The notes under the pieces are model-generated. The model made no database searches and was not told the origin of the DNA. It saw nothing but the letters and a program-made list of their open reading frames with translations. From contig NZ_CP060488.1 of assembly GCF_014334015.1 (NCBI RefSeq), forward strand, positions 3,368,501 to 3,432,500: a DNA stretch of 64,000 bases. Direction: 5' to 3'. This DNA comes from Bacteroides sp. M10 (GTDB lineage Bacteria > Bacteroidota > Bacteroidia > Bacteroidales > Bacteroidaceae). Positions within the stretch are counted from its first letter, which is position 1, and every line of letters begins with the position of its first letter. A program made the translations under genes and the position numbers. This document shows, piece after piece, positions 12,440 to 20,867 of this stretch.

Positions 12440-13699
12440 CTAGTATTTGTATTTTTTCCAGGCTCCCCTGGTGAAATCCGGTATTTCTATTGCCATGCTC
12501 TTATTCAGTACAGATTTTTCACTTAGTTCTGTGATACACGACCATTCGGCTGCATCGTATACATCCATATCCAGTGGAAGCCCGTTGCGCAGACAATGAA
12601 TAAGGCGGTAATCCATAACATAATTCATTTCATTGGGTAGGCCTCTGCGATGTGCTTCTTCGCCAATGGTTGCGCTAAAAGGATGTTTATAGCGTGCCAT
12701 CATTTTTTCTAGCAGTTCTCCTTCAAGTGGAGTGTCTCCATTAGGATCCAGGGCGATACAGGGGACAGGGTATTTTTGGGCGAATCCCAGTGTGCCGCAT
12801 ACTGTTTGAAGGCGGCTGTAAGGACGTGGGGTGGATATGTCGTATTGAAGCATGATTGTCTTCCCTTTGAGCGTGTGGATAAGAGTCGTGTTTACGTCTC
12901 CCAATTGATATTTCTGGTGGGCTTCCGGTGAATATTCGCCGAATAGTCTACGGGCATACTCGCTCATTCCTGCCTGATGAGTAGACATGGAAACGAGATA
13001 TTCCATTCTGTCACTGCGATGAATATCCAGTATCTGGCAGGCGGGGCCTAACCCATGAGTGGGATAAGGATTGCCTGTATGTTCGATGCTGTATCTTTTT
13101 CCCCAATGGTTGTGATAGCCGCCTTCGCTCTCTTCGGCAAAGTACATTGAACGAAGATCGTGAATGTAGGCTCCTTCTACATGCATGATTTCTCCGAACA
13201 ATCCTCGTTGGGCCATGTTGAGAGTCATTAGTGCAAAGGGATCATAACAACAATTTTCGAGCATGATGCAGTGTCGCCTGGTTTTTTCTGCAGTGTCTAC
13301 CAATTGCCAACATTCTTCCACGCTCATAGCAGCCGGAACTTCAATAGCTACATGTTTATTGCATTCCATTGCGAAAGTTGCCATTGGAGTATGCATTAAC
13401 CAGTCGGTGCAGATGAATATTAAATCTACTTCATCCGATTCGCACATCTTCTTCCATCCCTCCACTCCGGTATATCCGGTGGCTTCGGAACGGTCAGCTT
13501 CTTTTAATAGTTGTTGGGCCTTACTTAGATTTCCTTCTCTTATTTCACAAAGAGCTTTGATTTCTACTCCTTCAATTTGCAGATAACGTTGTAAGGTGAG
13601 CAATCCTCGATTGCCCAGTCCTATAATCCCGATGCGGATAGTGGGGATAGGGGGATGTGCTAGTCGGAGTACGTGCGATTGTACCGGAGAATTTTTCAT
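12440..13699 (-). CDS. GH109-like Gfo/Idh/MocA enzyme, no signal peptide
   Basis: 419 residues, clearly paralogous to the exported neighbour: Rossmann motif [14 protein letters not shown], then [31 protein letters not shown] and [17 protein letters not shown] match segment for segment. Unlike the neighbour it starts close to the Rossmann strand with no signal sequence, so it should be cytosolic. Its role may be the same NAD-dependent glycoside cleavage on imported substrates, or oxidation of a sugar. The start codon lies only about 30 bases from the tRNA terminator. Confidence 0.75.
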   Translation of the reverse strand: MKNSPVQSHVLRLAHPPIPTIRIGIIGLGNRGLLTLQRYLQIEGVEIKALCEIREGNLSKAQQLLKEADRSEATGYTGVEGWKKMCESDEVDLIFICTDWLMHTPMATFAMECNKHVAIEVPAAMSVEECWQLVDTAEKTRRHCIMLENCCYDPFALMTLNMAQRGLFGEIMHVEGAYIHDLRSMYFAEESEGGYHNHWGKRYSIEHTGNPYPTHGLGPACQILDIHRSDRMEYLVSMSTHQAGMSEYARRLFGEYSPEAHQKYQLGDVNTTLIHTLKGKTIMLQYDISTPRPYSRLQTVCGTLGFAQKYPVPCIALDPNGDTPLEGELLEKMMARYKHPFSATIGEEAHRRGLPNEMNYVMDYRLIHCLRNGLPLDMDVYDAAEWSCITELSEKSVLNKSMAIEIPDFTRGAWKKYKY

Positions 13700-13728
13700 A
13701 AGCTTAGCGGTCTAAAGTAAAACAAAAA

Positions 13729-13758
13729 AAGAGAATCTAATTTCTCAGATTCTCTTTG
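13729..13758 (-). terminator. Terminator of the tRNA-Tyr/tRNA-Gly transcript
   Basis: An 11-bp perfect stem (13729-13739 with 13748-13758) starts 4 bases after the tRNA-Gly 3' end and is followed on the minus strand by a T-rich run. Confidence 0.85.
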
Positions 13759-13761
13759 GAG

Positions 13762-13834
13762 AGCGGAAGACGGGGCTCAAACCCGCGACCCTCAGCTTGG
13801 AAGGCTAATGCTCTATCAACTGAGCTACTTCCGC
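13762..13834 (-). tRNA. tRNA-Gly (anticodon TCC)
   Basis: A 73-base cloverleaf: acceptor GCGGAAG pairs with CTTCCGC, the anticodon stem TTAGC/GCTGA encloses the loop CTTCCAA giving anticodon TCC, and the T arm reads GGGTTTGAGCCC. CCA is not encoded. Second gene of a two-tRNA transcript, 8 bases after tRNA-Tyr. Confidence 0.95.
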
Positions 13835-13842
13835 AATTTTTG

Positions 13843-13925
13843 TGGGCAAAGATGGATTCGAACCACCGAAGTCGAAAGACAGCAGATTTACAGTCTGCCC
13901 CATTTGGCCACTCTGGTATTTGCCC
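13843..13925 (-). tRNA. tRNA-Tyr (anticodon GTA)
   Basis: An 83-base class II tRNA with the long variable arm expected of bacterial tRNA-Tyr. Acceptor GGGCAAA pairs with TTTGCCC, and the anticodon loop CTGTAAA between CAGA and TCTG gives GTA. The T arm (GGTGGTTCGAATCCATC) is intact. CCA is not encoded. Confidence 0.95.
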
Positions 13926-13964
13926 TTTTTTGCTTTTGAGGAGGTTTGTTTCTCAATTGCGGTG

Positions 13965-13995
13965 CAAAGATACAACTATTTATTTAAACTCCAAA
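13965..13995 (-). promoter_or_regulatory. Promoter of the tRNA operon inside the end of ribH
   Basis: On the minus strand a TTTG -33 element (13992-13995) and a TATCTTTG -7 box (13965-13972) are 19 bases apart, a near-ideal Bacteroides promoter. The -33 element falls within the last codons of ribH. Transcription would start about 35 bases before tRNA-Tyr. Confidence 0.75.
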
Positions 13996-14470
13996 CAAAA
14001 TCGATCATTTTTATTGCAGTAATTGCACATTCATCTCCTTTGTTACCCAGTTTGCCACCGGCACGATCCTCTGCTTGCTCCATTGTATTTGTAGTAATTA
14101 ATCCGTAAATAACTGGTATATCGCCAGTTGCGTTTAATTCGGTAATACCTTGGGTTGCTCCCATGCAAACATAATCAAAATGTGGGGTATCTCCTTTAAT
14201 TACGCAACCAATTGCAATAATTGCATCAAGATCACAATTTTCCATCATTTGGTTGGCTCCAAAAGTAAGTTCGAAACTTCCCGGTACAGTTTTCACCAGA
14301 ATATTTTCGTCTTTTGCTCCATGTTTTTTTAATGTATCGACTGCGCCTTTCAGTAAAGCACCGGTAATATTGAAATTCCATTCGGATACGACGATACCAA
14401 ATTTCATTGCTTCTGCATTCGGAACGGAATTGAAATCATATTCGGATAAGTTATGGTAAGCTGTTGCCAT
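13976..14470 (-). CDS. ribH: 6,7-dimethyl-8-ribityllumazine synthase
   Basis: 164 residues, normal length. RibH condenses 5-amino-6-ribitylaminouracil with 3,4-dihydroxybutanone 4-phosphate in riboflavin synthesis and forms large shells or pentamers. Family motifs: [30 protein letters not shown], and [17 protein letters not shown] containing the catalytic His. No other rib gene is adjacent, so it is a stand-alone gene here. The tRNA promoter overlaps its 3' end. Confidence 0.95.
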   Translation of the reverse strand: MATAYHNLSEYDFNSVPNAEAMKFGIVVSEWNFNITGALLKGAVDTLKKHGAKDENILVKTVPGSFELTFGANQMMENCDLDAIIAIGCVIKGDTPHFDYVCMGATQGITELNATGDIPVIYGLITTNTMEQAEDRAGGKLGNKGDECAITAIKMIDFVWSLNK

Positions 14471-14533
14471 AGTTAATTAAAAGTTGAGAATTATAAAATG
14501 AAGATTTGAGAGTATGAGAGATTTAAGAAGAAA

Positions 14534-14598
14534 GGCACGGATTTCACGGATTCCACGGTTTTAATAGATAGTCCGCTTAATCCGGTGTAATCCGTGCC
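14534..14598. repeat. Palindromic CACGGATT-type intergenic element
   Basis: The left arm (14534-14558) consists of GGCACGGATT and CACGGATT units; the right arm (about 14573-14598) is its imperfect reverse complement, with a 14-base loop. It lies between ribH and the TPR gene and could fold as a transcript hairpin for the minus-strand TPR gene. The same CACGGATT motif is, to my knowledge, common as a dispersed intergenic repeat in Bacteroides. Confidence 0.7.
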
Positions 14599-14626
14599 TC
14601 GATTCCCTTATATAATAGATGGTATA

Positions 14627-15310
14627 TTATTTTTTCATCAATTTAGCTTGCTCGATATATTTGTCGATGTCCATAGCCTGATAAGATTGGAAATATTTAT
14701 CCTTGATCTTAGTGTAAGCGTTTACAGCATCGTCATATTTTCCCTGTTTTACCAGGATTTCACCAGCTTGTATCAGGAAGATCGGGCTTAATGTGTTGTT
14801 GTCAGCTTTGTCTGCTGCCGACAATAAAGTAGAAGCCGCTTTGTCTAATTGGCCAAGTTGTGCGTAGCAGTTACCTGCAGCACCCAAAATTGCCGGAGCA
14901 ACCATTTGGTCTTTTCCATTGAAGCTGTCCAGCATCTTCACTGCTTCTTCATATTTGCCAAGTTGTGCGTAGCAAATACCAGCATAAGCTTTTGCCAAAT
15001 TGGCAGCTTTTGTTCCGCTGTAGTCATCAGCAACTTTCAGGAAACCTGTATAACCGATGCTGTCACCGTTCAAAGCCTGTTCAAAAGCATCCTGTTCAAA
15101 GTATTCCTGTCCTTTGAAAAGAGCTGCCTGTGCTTTTTCTTCACGTGGTTCAGCATAGAGGTTTTTGTACATGATAAAACCTGCTACAATAATAATCACA
15201 GCAACAACACCGCCAATAATTGCGTTTTTGTACTTGATAAGAAATGCTTCCGATTGTGTCAGTGCATCTTCTACGTTCAGATGTTCGTTCTGATTCTTTT
15301 GTTCTGCCAT
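14627..15310 (-). CDS. TPR protein with single membrane anchor
   Basis: 227 residues. A cytoplasmic N-terminus of about 30 residues precedes one membrane helix (about 31-50, IIGGVVAVIIIVAGFIMY), and the rest forms tetratricopeptide-like helical repeats in the periplasm (KAYAGICYAQLGKYEEAVKM and AAGNCYAQLGQLDKAAS are clear units). The layout resembles YfgM-type proteins that associate with the Sec translocon or periplasmic chaperones. It is divergent from recF. The exact partner is unknown. Confidence 0.8.
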   Translation of the reverse strand: MAEQKNQNEHLNVEDALTQSEAFLIKYKNAIIGGVVAVIIIVAGFIMYKNLYAEPREEKAQAALFKGQEYFEQDAFEQALNGDSIGYTGFLKVADDYSGTKAANLAKAYAGICYAQLGKYEEAVKMLDSFNGKDQMVAPAILGAAGNCYAQLGQLDKAASTLLSAADKADNNTLSPIFLIQAGEILVKQGKYDDAVNAYTKIKDKYFQSYQAMDIDKYIEQAKLMKK

Positions 15311-15358
15311 TTTATATGATTCTTTTTGTTATTATTCACAGTTTGATATTTCGACTCG

Positions 15359-15448
15359 CAAAAGTAGTTTTTTTATATCTACAAACGAAATTTAGAAGCA
15401 TCTTTTTTTGTTTTACACCCGAAAACCACGAAAATCTTGCTACTTTTG
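15359..15448. promoter_or_regulatory. Divergent -7 boxes for the TPR gene and recF
   Basis: The minus strand reads TACTTTTG at 15359-15366 (TPR gene) and the plus strand reads TACTTTTG at 15441-15448 (recF). The recF box is 22 bases before the ATG, giving a short leader and supporting the start at 15471. Confidence 0.55.
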
Positions 15449-15470
15449 TGAACAAATTAACGTGTACACA

Positions 15471-16589
15471 ATGATACTGAAACGAATATCCATATTAAAC
15501 TATAAGAATCTGGAAGAGGTAGAACTGGGATTCTCTGCTAAGCTGAATTGTTTTTTCGGACTGAATGGAATGGGAAAGACGAATTTGCTGGATGCGGTGT
15601 ATTTCTTGTCTTTCTGTAAGAGCTCCGGAAACCCGATTGATTCTCAAAATATTCGTCATGAACAAGACTTTTTCGTAATTCAGGGCTTTTATGAAGCGGA
15701 GGACGGAACTCCTGAAGAGATTTATTGTGGGATGAAACGCCGTTCGAAGAAACAATTTAAGCGGAATAAGAAAGAATATAGCCGTTTTTCGGACCACATC
15801 GGTTTTCTGCCTTTGGTGATGGTTTCACCTGCCGATTCCGAATTGATAGCCGGGGGAAGTGAGGAGCGTCGCCGGTTTATGGATGTAGTGATTTCGCAGT
15901 ATGATAAGGAATATCTTGAAGCGCTGATACGGTATAATAAAGCATTGGCGCAGCGTAACACATTGTTGAAGAGTGAGTTTCCGGTGGAGGAGGAGCTGTT
16001 TCTTGTGTGGGAGGAGATGATGGCGCAAGCCGGTGCAATCGTATTCCAGAAACGTGAAGCGTTTATCCGGGAGTTTATTCCTATTTTCCAATCTTTCTAT
16101 TCCTTTATCTCGCAGGATAAAGAGGTGGTGGGATTATCTTATGAGTCTCATGCGCGGGATGCTTCTTTGTTGGAAGTGTTGAAGCAAAGCAGGGAGAGGG
16201 ATAAGATAATGGGATTCTCTTTGCGTGGGATTCATAAAGATGAGTTGAATATGTTGTTGGGTGAATTCCCGATAAAGAAAGAAGGTTCGCAGGGACAGAA
16301 CAAAACGTATCTGGTAGCATTGAAACTGGCGCAGTTTGATTTCTTGAAGCGTACCGGCCGGACTGTTCCTTTATTATTATTAGATGATATTTTCGATAAG
16401 TTGGATGCTTCCCGTGTAGAGCAAATAGTGAAGCTGGTGGCTGGAGACAATTTCGGGCAGATATTTATAACGGACACGAACCGGGGACATCTCGACCGTA
16501 TTTTACATAAGGTAGGCAGCGATTATAAAATATTTCGTGTAGAAGAGGGCACAATTCAAGAAACGGAGGCTGATAATGAAGCGCAATGA
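15471..16589 (+). CDS. recF: DNA replication and repair protein RecF
   Basis: 372 residues from the ATG at 15471 (MILKRISILNYKNLEEVELG); a longer upstream frame exists but would cross the -7 box. RecF is an SMC/ABC-like ATPase that helps load RecA at gaps. The Walker A motif is GLNGMGKT at residues 30-37, a family-typical PADSELIAGGSEERRRFMD follows, and Walker B lies in PLLLLDDIFDKLD. It overlaps the next gene by 14 bases, so translation is probably coupled. Confidence 0.95.
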   Translation: MILKRISILNYKNLEEVELGFSAKLNCFFGLNGMGKTNLLDAVYFLSFCKSSGNPIDSQNIRHEQDFFVIQGFYEAEDGTPEEIYCGMKRRSKKQFKRNKKEYSRFSDHIGFLPLVMVSPADSELIAGGSEERRRFMDVVISQYDKEYLEALIRYNKALAQRNTLLKSEFPVEEELFLVWEEMMAQAGAIVFQKREAFIREFIPIFQSFYSFISQDKEVVGLSYESHARDASLLEVLKQSRERDKIMGFSLRGIHKDELNMLLGEFPIKKEGSQGQNKTYLVALKLAQFDFLKRTGRTVPLLLLDDIFDKLDASRVEQIVKLVAGDNFGQIFITDTNRGHLDRILHKVGSDYKIFRVEEGTIQETEADNEAQ

Positions 16590-16863
16590 TGCCGAACAAA
16601 TAGGAAAACTGATTCAACAGTTTCTTCGTCAGGAGAGTTTGGAATCTCCGCTGAACGAACAAAGACTGCTGGATGCCTGGCCTCAAATCTTGGGACCGGC
16701 GGCGGCTTATACCAGCAATCTTTATATTCGTAATCAGACATTATATGTACATCTGACTTCCGCAGCTCTTCGTCAGGAATTGATGATGGGGCGTGAGGTA
16801 TTGGTGCGCACGCTGAATCAGAGAGTCGGAGCTACCGTAATTACAAATATTATTTTTCGTTGA
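16576..16863 (+). CDS. DUF721/DciA-like protein
   Basis: 95 residues. The layout (NDAEQIGKLIQQFL, then LLDAWPQILGPAAAYTSNLYI, then LYVHLTSAALRQEL) is that of DUF721, the family to which the replicative-helicase loader DciA belongs. It overlaps the end of recF by 14 bases and the convergent PHP gene by 14 bases. Location beside recF fits a replication role; that it loads the helicase in this organism is inference. Confidence 0.8.
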   Translation: MKRNDAEQIGKLIQQFLRQESLESPLNEQRLLDAWPQILGPAAAYTSNLYIRNQTLYVHLTSAALRQELMMGREVLVRTLNQRVGATVITNIIFR

Positions 16864-17641
16864 AGAAAGATATTCTGTCTATAACCTTTATACCTAGCTT
16901 CCGGAGTGTTTCGGTTGCACGGTTGTAATAAAAAGGATTTTCCAAATATTGATTGTTATGGGCATCTACGCCGATGATAGCGGTGCAACCTTCATGGGCG
17001 GCTATTTTCCAGAAATCCGGATGAGGAATGGTAGTAATGCCATGAATATCATTGTACTCTTCATATCCGATATTATATTCCAACGGTAAGTTTAACCGTA
17101 CTGCCGTCCGGCAGATATGTCTGCTGACTAGCTTACAATGACGATCGAACTCGGGGTAAGAACGCATAAATAAATCCGGATGGGCAAGGTAGGCAAATAG
17201 TCCGCTTTCCATTCCTTCAATAGCACTCTCTTCATAGAGTTCGAGCATGTCTACCGAATCTGTATTCCGGCCGAAGTAGGGGAACTTCTCATCTGTGTGA
17301 AAATGGTGATTTCCAAAGATGATATAGTCCAGTTTATATTCTTTGATGATTCCTTTTAACCAGTGTATGTATTCAGGAAAGTATTCGCATTCCAATCCTA
17401 TTTTTATGCTGATTTGATTTTTATATTTCTCTTGCAGCGAACGGATACTTTCCACATATCCCGGTAGCTCTTCGGGAAGCATCCGGATGTCGGATATATA
17501 ATCAGTGTGATATTTCCACGGAGTGTGGTCAGAAAAGCCTAATTCTTGATAGCCGCCTTTGATGGCACTTAAAACAAATTCTTCGTCACTCCCTGTCGCA
17601 TGATGGCAGCGGGTGGTGTGGGTGTGATAATTCGTCTTCAT
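16850..17641 (-). CDS. PHP-domain histidinol-phosphatase-like protein
   Basis: 263 residues. The N-terminal metal-binding motif NYHTHTTRCHH (His6, His8), GFSDHTPW, an internal Glu-containing GLECEYFPEY, NHHFH and the late GVDAHN define a PHP phosphatase of the HisK/HisJ histidinol-phosphate type. No other his gene is nearby, so a different phosphoester is possible. Last gene of the minus-strand operon; its first 56 bases overlap the cyclo-ligase gene and its last 14 overlap the DUF721 gene on the other strand. Confidence 0.8.
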   Translation of the reverse strand: MKTNYHTHTTRCHHATGSDEEFVLSAIKGGYQELGFSDHTPWKYHTDYISDIRMLPEELPGYVESIRSLQEKYKNQISIKIGLECEYFPEYIHWLKGIIKEYKLDYIIFGNHHFHTDEKFPYFGRNTDSVDMLELYEESAIEGMESGLFAYLAHPDLFMRSYPEFDRHCKLVSRHICRTAVRLNLPLEYNIGYEEYNDIHGITTIPHPDFWKIAAHEGCTAIIGVDAHNNQYLENPFYYNRATETLRKLGIKVIDRISFFNEK

Positions 17642-18179
17642 TGATTGTTATGATTATATCCATGCGGATGTCGAATGATTCCGCTGGAACTTCTTCTACT
17701 AATTGAAATGGGAAACAGATTCCTGCTTTATAGGCTGATGGTATGCGTGGCAGGAGACGGTCATAATATCCTTTTCCCCGCCCCAAACGGTTACCTTTAG
17801 CATCGAAAGCTACTCCGGGAACGACGATGAACTCTATGGCTGCATAGTCTGTGAATATTTCTCCGGTTGGTTCTGCTATACCGTAGATGCCGCTGATTGA
17901 CATGTCTTCCGGTCCGGTGTATATCCGTAGTTCTAAATCATCGCCTACTACTACAGGGAGTAGAATCCGTTTTTCGGTCCTCCATTTTTGAATAAAGGCA
18001 TGTGTATCTACTTCGTCATTCAGCGAATGGTATAGTAATACAGTATTTGCCGCCCTGAAAGCCGGATGGGCTTCAAGGGCGGCAAGTATATTAGCTGATT
18101 GCAGCTTTCGCATAGTTGAATCCGCGTGTTGGGTCTTCAGTAATGCTATATGCTTGCGCAGTTCTTTTTTTCTTTCCAT
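17586..18179 (-). CDS. 5-formyltetrahydrofolate cyclo-ligase
   Basis: 197 residues. This enzyme uses ATP to convert 5-formyl-THF to 5,10-methenyl-THF, recycling an inactive folate. GRGKGYYDRLLP is the family signature and KAGICFPFQLVEEVP follows. The N-terminal KKELRKHIALLKTQ aligns with family members, which supports the start at 18179 even though it lies 89 bases inside the preceding protease gene. The 3' end overlaps the PHP gene by 56 bases. Long overlaps at both ends are unusual. Confidence 0.9.
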   Translation of the reverse strand: MERKKELRKHIALLKTQHADSTMRKLQSANILAALEAHPAFRAANTVLLYHSLNDEVDTHAFIQKWRTEKRILLPVVVGDDLELRIYTGPEDMSISGIYGIAEPTGEIFTDYAAIEFIVVPGVAFDAKGNRLGRGKGYYDRLLPRIPSAYKAGICFPFQLVEEVPAESFDIRMDIIITINEDELSHPHHPLPSCDRE

Positions 18180-19839
18180 CTTTTTTATCCTTCGTCACTT
18201 CTTCTTCAACGGCTACCGGAGCTTTGGGGAAAGCTTCTCCTTTTTCAAGTATCTCAATACCTTTAATGACAGTAGCATCTGTTTTGTTGAAGTATTGGAG
18301 ATAGGCTTCCAGTCCAAGCATATTGTAGATGATGTTGCCAAAGAGGTTCTTTTCCAATAGTTTGTATGATTTCTGAATGAGGATATTTCTTCTTTTCACT
18401 CCTTTACTGTCGGCAAAACGGACAAACTGTTCCACCAAACCTTGATGACGAAGATAGTTTAGTAATTCTTCCTCAGTTTCGTATTGGCTTAACTTCTTCC
18501 GGTTATTGTCGGTGTATTGGAATGTGAACTGAATAGTCAGTCCCCGGTTAATAACTGTCGATAGATAAGAAGTGACTCCCGTTGTATCCTGCGGAACGAA
18601 TATATCCGGCATGATACCACCGCCGCCATACACAGTACGTCCCAAGCTGGTATTATAACGTTCGCTCTCATTCTGCTTGATACTATCACGTGAGAAAAAT
18701 TCTCCATGTTCGTAACGGGTGTATAAATCCAGCTCGTAGTTACGGTCTTTACCGCTTTCGTATGGGCGTTGGATGCAACGTCCGGATGGGGTGTAGTAGC
18801 GGGCGATTGTCAGGCGGATAGCCGATCCGTCACTGAAATCGATAGGCTGTTGCACAAGTCCCTTACCGAAAGAACGGCGTCCTACAACTGTACCCCGGTC
18901 GTTATCTTGAATAGCTCCGGTGAAAATTTCACTGGCGGAAGCAGATCCTTCGTCAATCAATACAACGAGCGGCATTTTCTGACAACTACCCGTACCGTTG
19001 GCAAATTCTTCTGCACGTGGATATTTACGGCCTTGAGTATATACGATCAACTTACCTTCAGGCAAGAATTCATTTACCATGCGGATAGCAGCTTCCATAT
19101 ATCCTCCGGTATTACCGCGCAGGTCAATGATTAGACCTTTGCATTTTTTGTGGTTGAGTTGTGCTAATGCATTAAGCAATTCCACATGGCTGGTACGTCC
19201 GAATTTGCTGACTTTCACATAACCGATATCGTCGTTTACCATGTAAGCAGCATCTACGGTATTTTGAGGAATGTCTCCACGTGTGATGTTGAAGTGTAAT
19301 AAGTCCTTTTCTCCTGTTCGTTTGATTCCCAATTTTACCTGTGAGCCTTTCGGACCTTTCAAGGTGCGCATAGCTCGTTCGTTCGTTACTTTCTTGCCGA
19401 CAAACAAGCTATCGTCTACAGTAACAATGCGGTCGCCCGCCATTAATCCTATCTTTTCAGAAGGACCTCCCTGAACAACAGCATTGACATGAATGGTGTC
19501 ATTCTGTATGGTAAACTGGATACCAATTCCGCTGAAGCTGCCTTCCAGTTCAGAGTTGACTTCTTCGAGATTTTGGGCTGGGATATAAGTTGAATGCGGA
19601 TCCAGTTCGGCTAGAATTTGCGGCATGGCTTTTTCTACCAAATCGGCCATGTTTACGGTGTCGACATATTGATCGTCTACAATGCGTAACAATGCATTTA
19701 GCTTATTGGAGGAACCGTTGATGATACCCAAACGGTTGCCGGCAAAATGCTTGGCATAAAATGTACCGATAAGAATCCCGACTACCACACTGACTGCTAT
19801 GATGACAGGTGTAAAACGTGAAGAGTTTTTTGTACTCAT
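18091..19839 (-). CDS. S41 family carboxyl-terminal processing protease
   Basis: 582 residues. An N-terminal membrane anchor or uncleaved signal (about 10-30), a PDZ domain (about 95-180, SGIGIQFTI to KLGIKRTG) and the S41 catalytic domain follow. By alignment with Tsp/CtpA the nucleophile is Ser301 (in GSASASEIF) and the general base is Lys326 (in RSFGKGLVQQ). The C-terminal 200 residues are an extension typical of Bacteroidetes CtpA proteins. It lies 30 bases after the dCMP deaminase gene. Likely periplasmic; targets unknown. Confidence 0.92.
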   Translation of the reverse strand: MSTKNSSRFTPVIIAVSVVVGILIGTFYAKHFAGNRLGIINGSSNKLNALLRIVDDQYVDTVNMADLVEKAMPQILAELDPHSTYIPAQNLEEVNSELEGSFSGIGIQFTIQNDTIHVNAVVQGGPSEKIGLMAGDRIVTVDDSLFVGKKVTNERAMRTLKGPKGSQVKLGIKRTGEKDLLHFNITRGDIPQNTVDAAYMVNDDIGYVKVSKFGRTSHVELLNALAQLNHKKCKGLIIDLRGNTGGYMEAAIRMVNEFLPEGKLIVYTQGRKYPRAEEFANGTGSCQKMPLVVLIDEGSASASEIFTGAIQDNDRGTVVGRRSFGKGLVQQPIDFSDGSAIRLTIARYYTPSGRCIQRPYESGKDRNYELDLYTRYEHGEFFSRDSIKQNESERYNTSLGRTVYGGGGIMPDIFVPQDTTGVTSYLSTVINRGLTIQFTFQYTDNNRKKLSQYETEEELLNYLRHQGLVEQFVRFADSKGVKRRNILIQKSYKLLEKNLFGNIIYNMLGLEAYLQYFNKTDATVIKGIEILEKGEAFPKAPVAVEEEVTKDKKDGKKKRTAQAYSITEDPTRGFNYAKAAIS

Positions 19840-19869
19840 GTCTATTCCTTTTTTAAAACGTTCGTCTTC

Positions 19870-20319
19870 TTATTTATTTGGAGAGGAATTATCATCTAAC
19901 TCTGTGTAGATAACTTCGATTCCCGCCCGTTTTAATAACTCTATTCCATCTTCCAGGCGGTAATGCTCGGAATAAACTACCCGTTTGATTCCTGCCTGTA
20001 TGATTAACTTTGCGCATTCGATGCAAGGAGAGGCGGTGACGTACATGGTAGCACCGTCGCTACTGTTATTTGAACGCGCTATTTTGGTAATGGCATTGGC
20101 TTCCGCATGCAGAACGTATGGTTTTGTCAGGTTGTTTTCATCTTCACATACATTCTCGAATCCGGAAGGTGTTCCGTTATATCCATCGGAGATAATCATT
20201 TTATCCTTAACAATTAAAGCTCCTACTTTACGGCGTTGACAATAGGAGTTTTCAGCCCATATACTGGCCATACGTATATAACGTTTGTCAAGTTCTAATT
20301 GTTTTTTTTCAGTGTCCAT
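19870..20319 (-). CDS. dCMP deaminase family protein
   Basis: 149 residues. The zinc motif HAEAN (His71, Glu73) and SPCIECAK (Cys99, Cys102) are intact. The N-terminal MASIWAENSYCQRRKVGA and the GYNGTPSGFEN loop are characteristic of ComEB/dCMP deaminases, which turn dCMP into dUMP for thymidylate synthesis. It lies 8 bases after the DUF4847 gene and 30 before the protease gene, an operon of unrelated functions. Confidence 0.92.
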   Translation of the reverse strand: MDTEKKQLELDKRYIRMASIWAENSYCQRRKVGALIVKDKMIISDGYNGTPSGFENVCEDENNLTKPYVLHAEANAITKIARSNNSSDGATMYVTASPCIECAKLIIQAGIKRVVYSEHYRLEDGIELLKRAGIEVIYTELDDNSSPNK

Positions 20320-20327
20320 GTTGTTTA

Positions 20328-20843
20328 CTATTTATTGCTGACTACCCGGAAAACCATGCGGAAAGTTTGTTTACTGGATGCTGGTTTGTATAAAAGGTAT
20401 AAGTTGTTACTGTCTCCTTCGTAAGATGTGGCGGCATTAAGTCCCTCTATGAAATTTTTGGCGAGTTTGTCGTTGCCATAACTACCAGCAGTGGTAACTG
20501 TAGCTTTAAAATTGTTGTTCTTGGCATTGGCACTCCATTTCCCTTCAAAAGTACTGGTTGCAATTACACTTCCTTTTATATTTCCGTTCATAACATCTCC
20601 ATCTACTGTGCCATCAAATACGATGTTGTATGTACCGTTTTTATTAAGCTCTTCAATACTTGCTTTTTCTTGTTCTTCATTCTCCCAAAAGCCAAACATC
20701 TCATGACCTCCATCTACTGTGATATAATTTAGTTTCCAGGTTTTTCCTGTAAAGATAGCAGCTACATCGTCCGAATCATTACATCCTGAAAATAAAGGAA
20801 GCAATAAAAGCAATCCTACTATTTGAAATATACTTCTCTTCAT
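20328..20843 (-). CDS. DUF4847-type lipoprotein
   Basis: 171 residues. A lipoprotein signal with a Cys in LFSGCND (about residue 21) is followed by a lipocalin-like or beta-rich body with GKTWKLNYITVDGG near the start. It resembles DUF4847 proteins of Bacteroides, whose function is unknown. It sits between the M3 peptidase and dCMP deaminase genes with gaps of 24 and 8 bases. Confidence 0.7.
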   Translation of the reverse strand: MKRSIFQIVGLLLLLPLFSGCNDSDDVAAIFTGKTWKLNYITVDGGHEMFGFWENEEQEKASIEELNKNGTYNIVFDGTVDGDVMNGNIKGSVIATSTFEGKWSANAKNNNFKATVTTAGSYGNDKLAKNFIEGLNAATSYEGDSNNLYLLYKPASSKQTFRMVFRVVSNK

Positions 20844-20867
20844 ATTTAATATCTAATAACTTAATAC

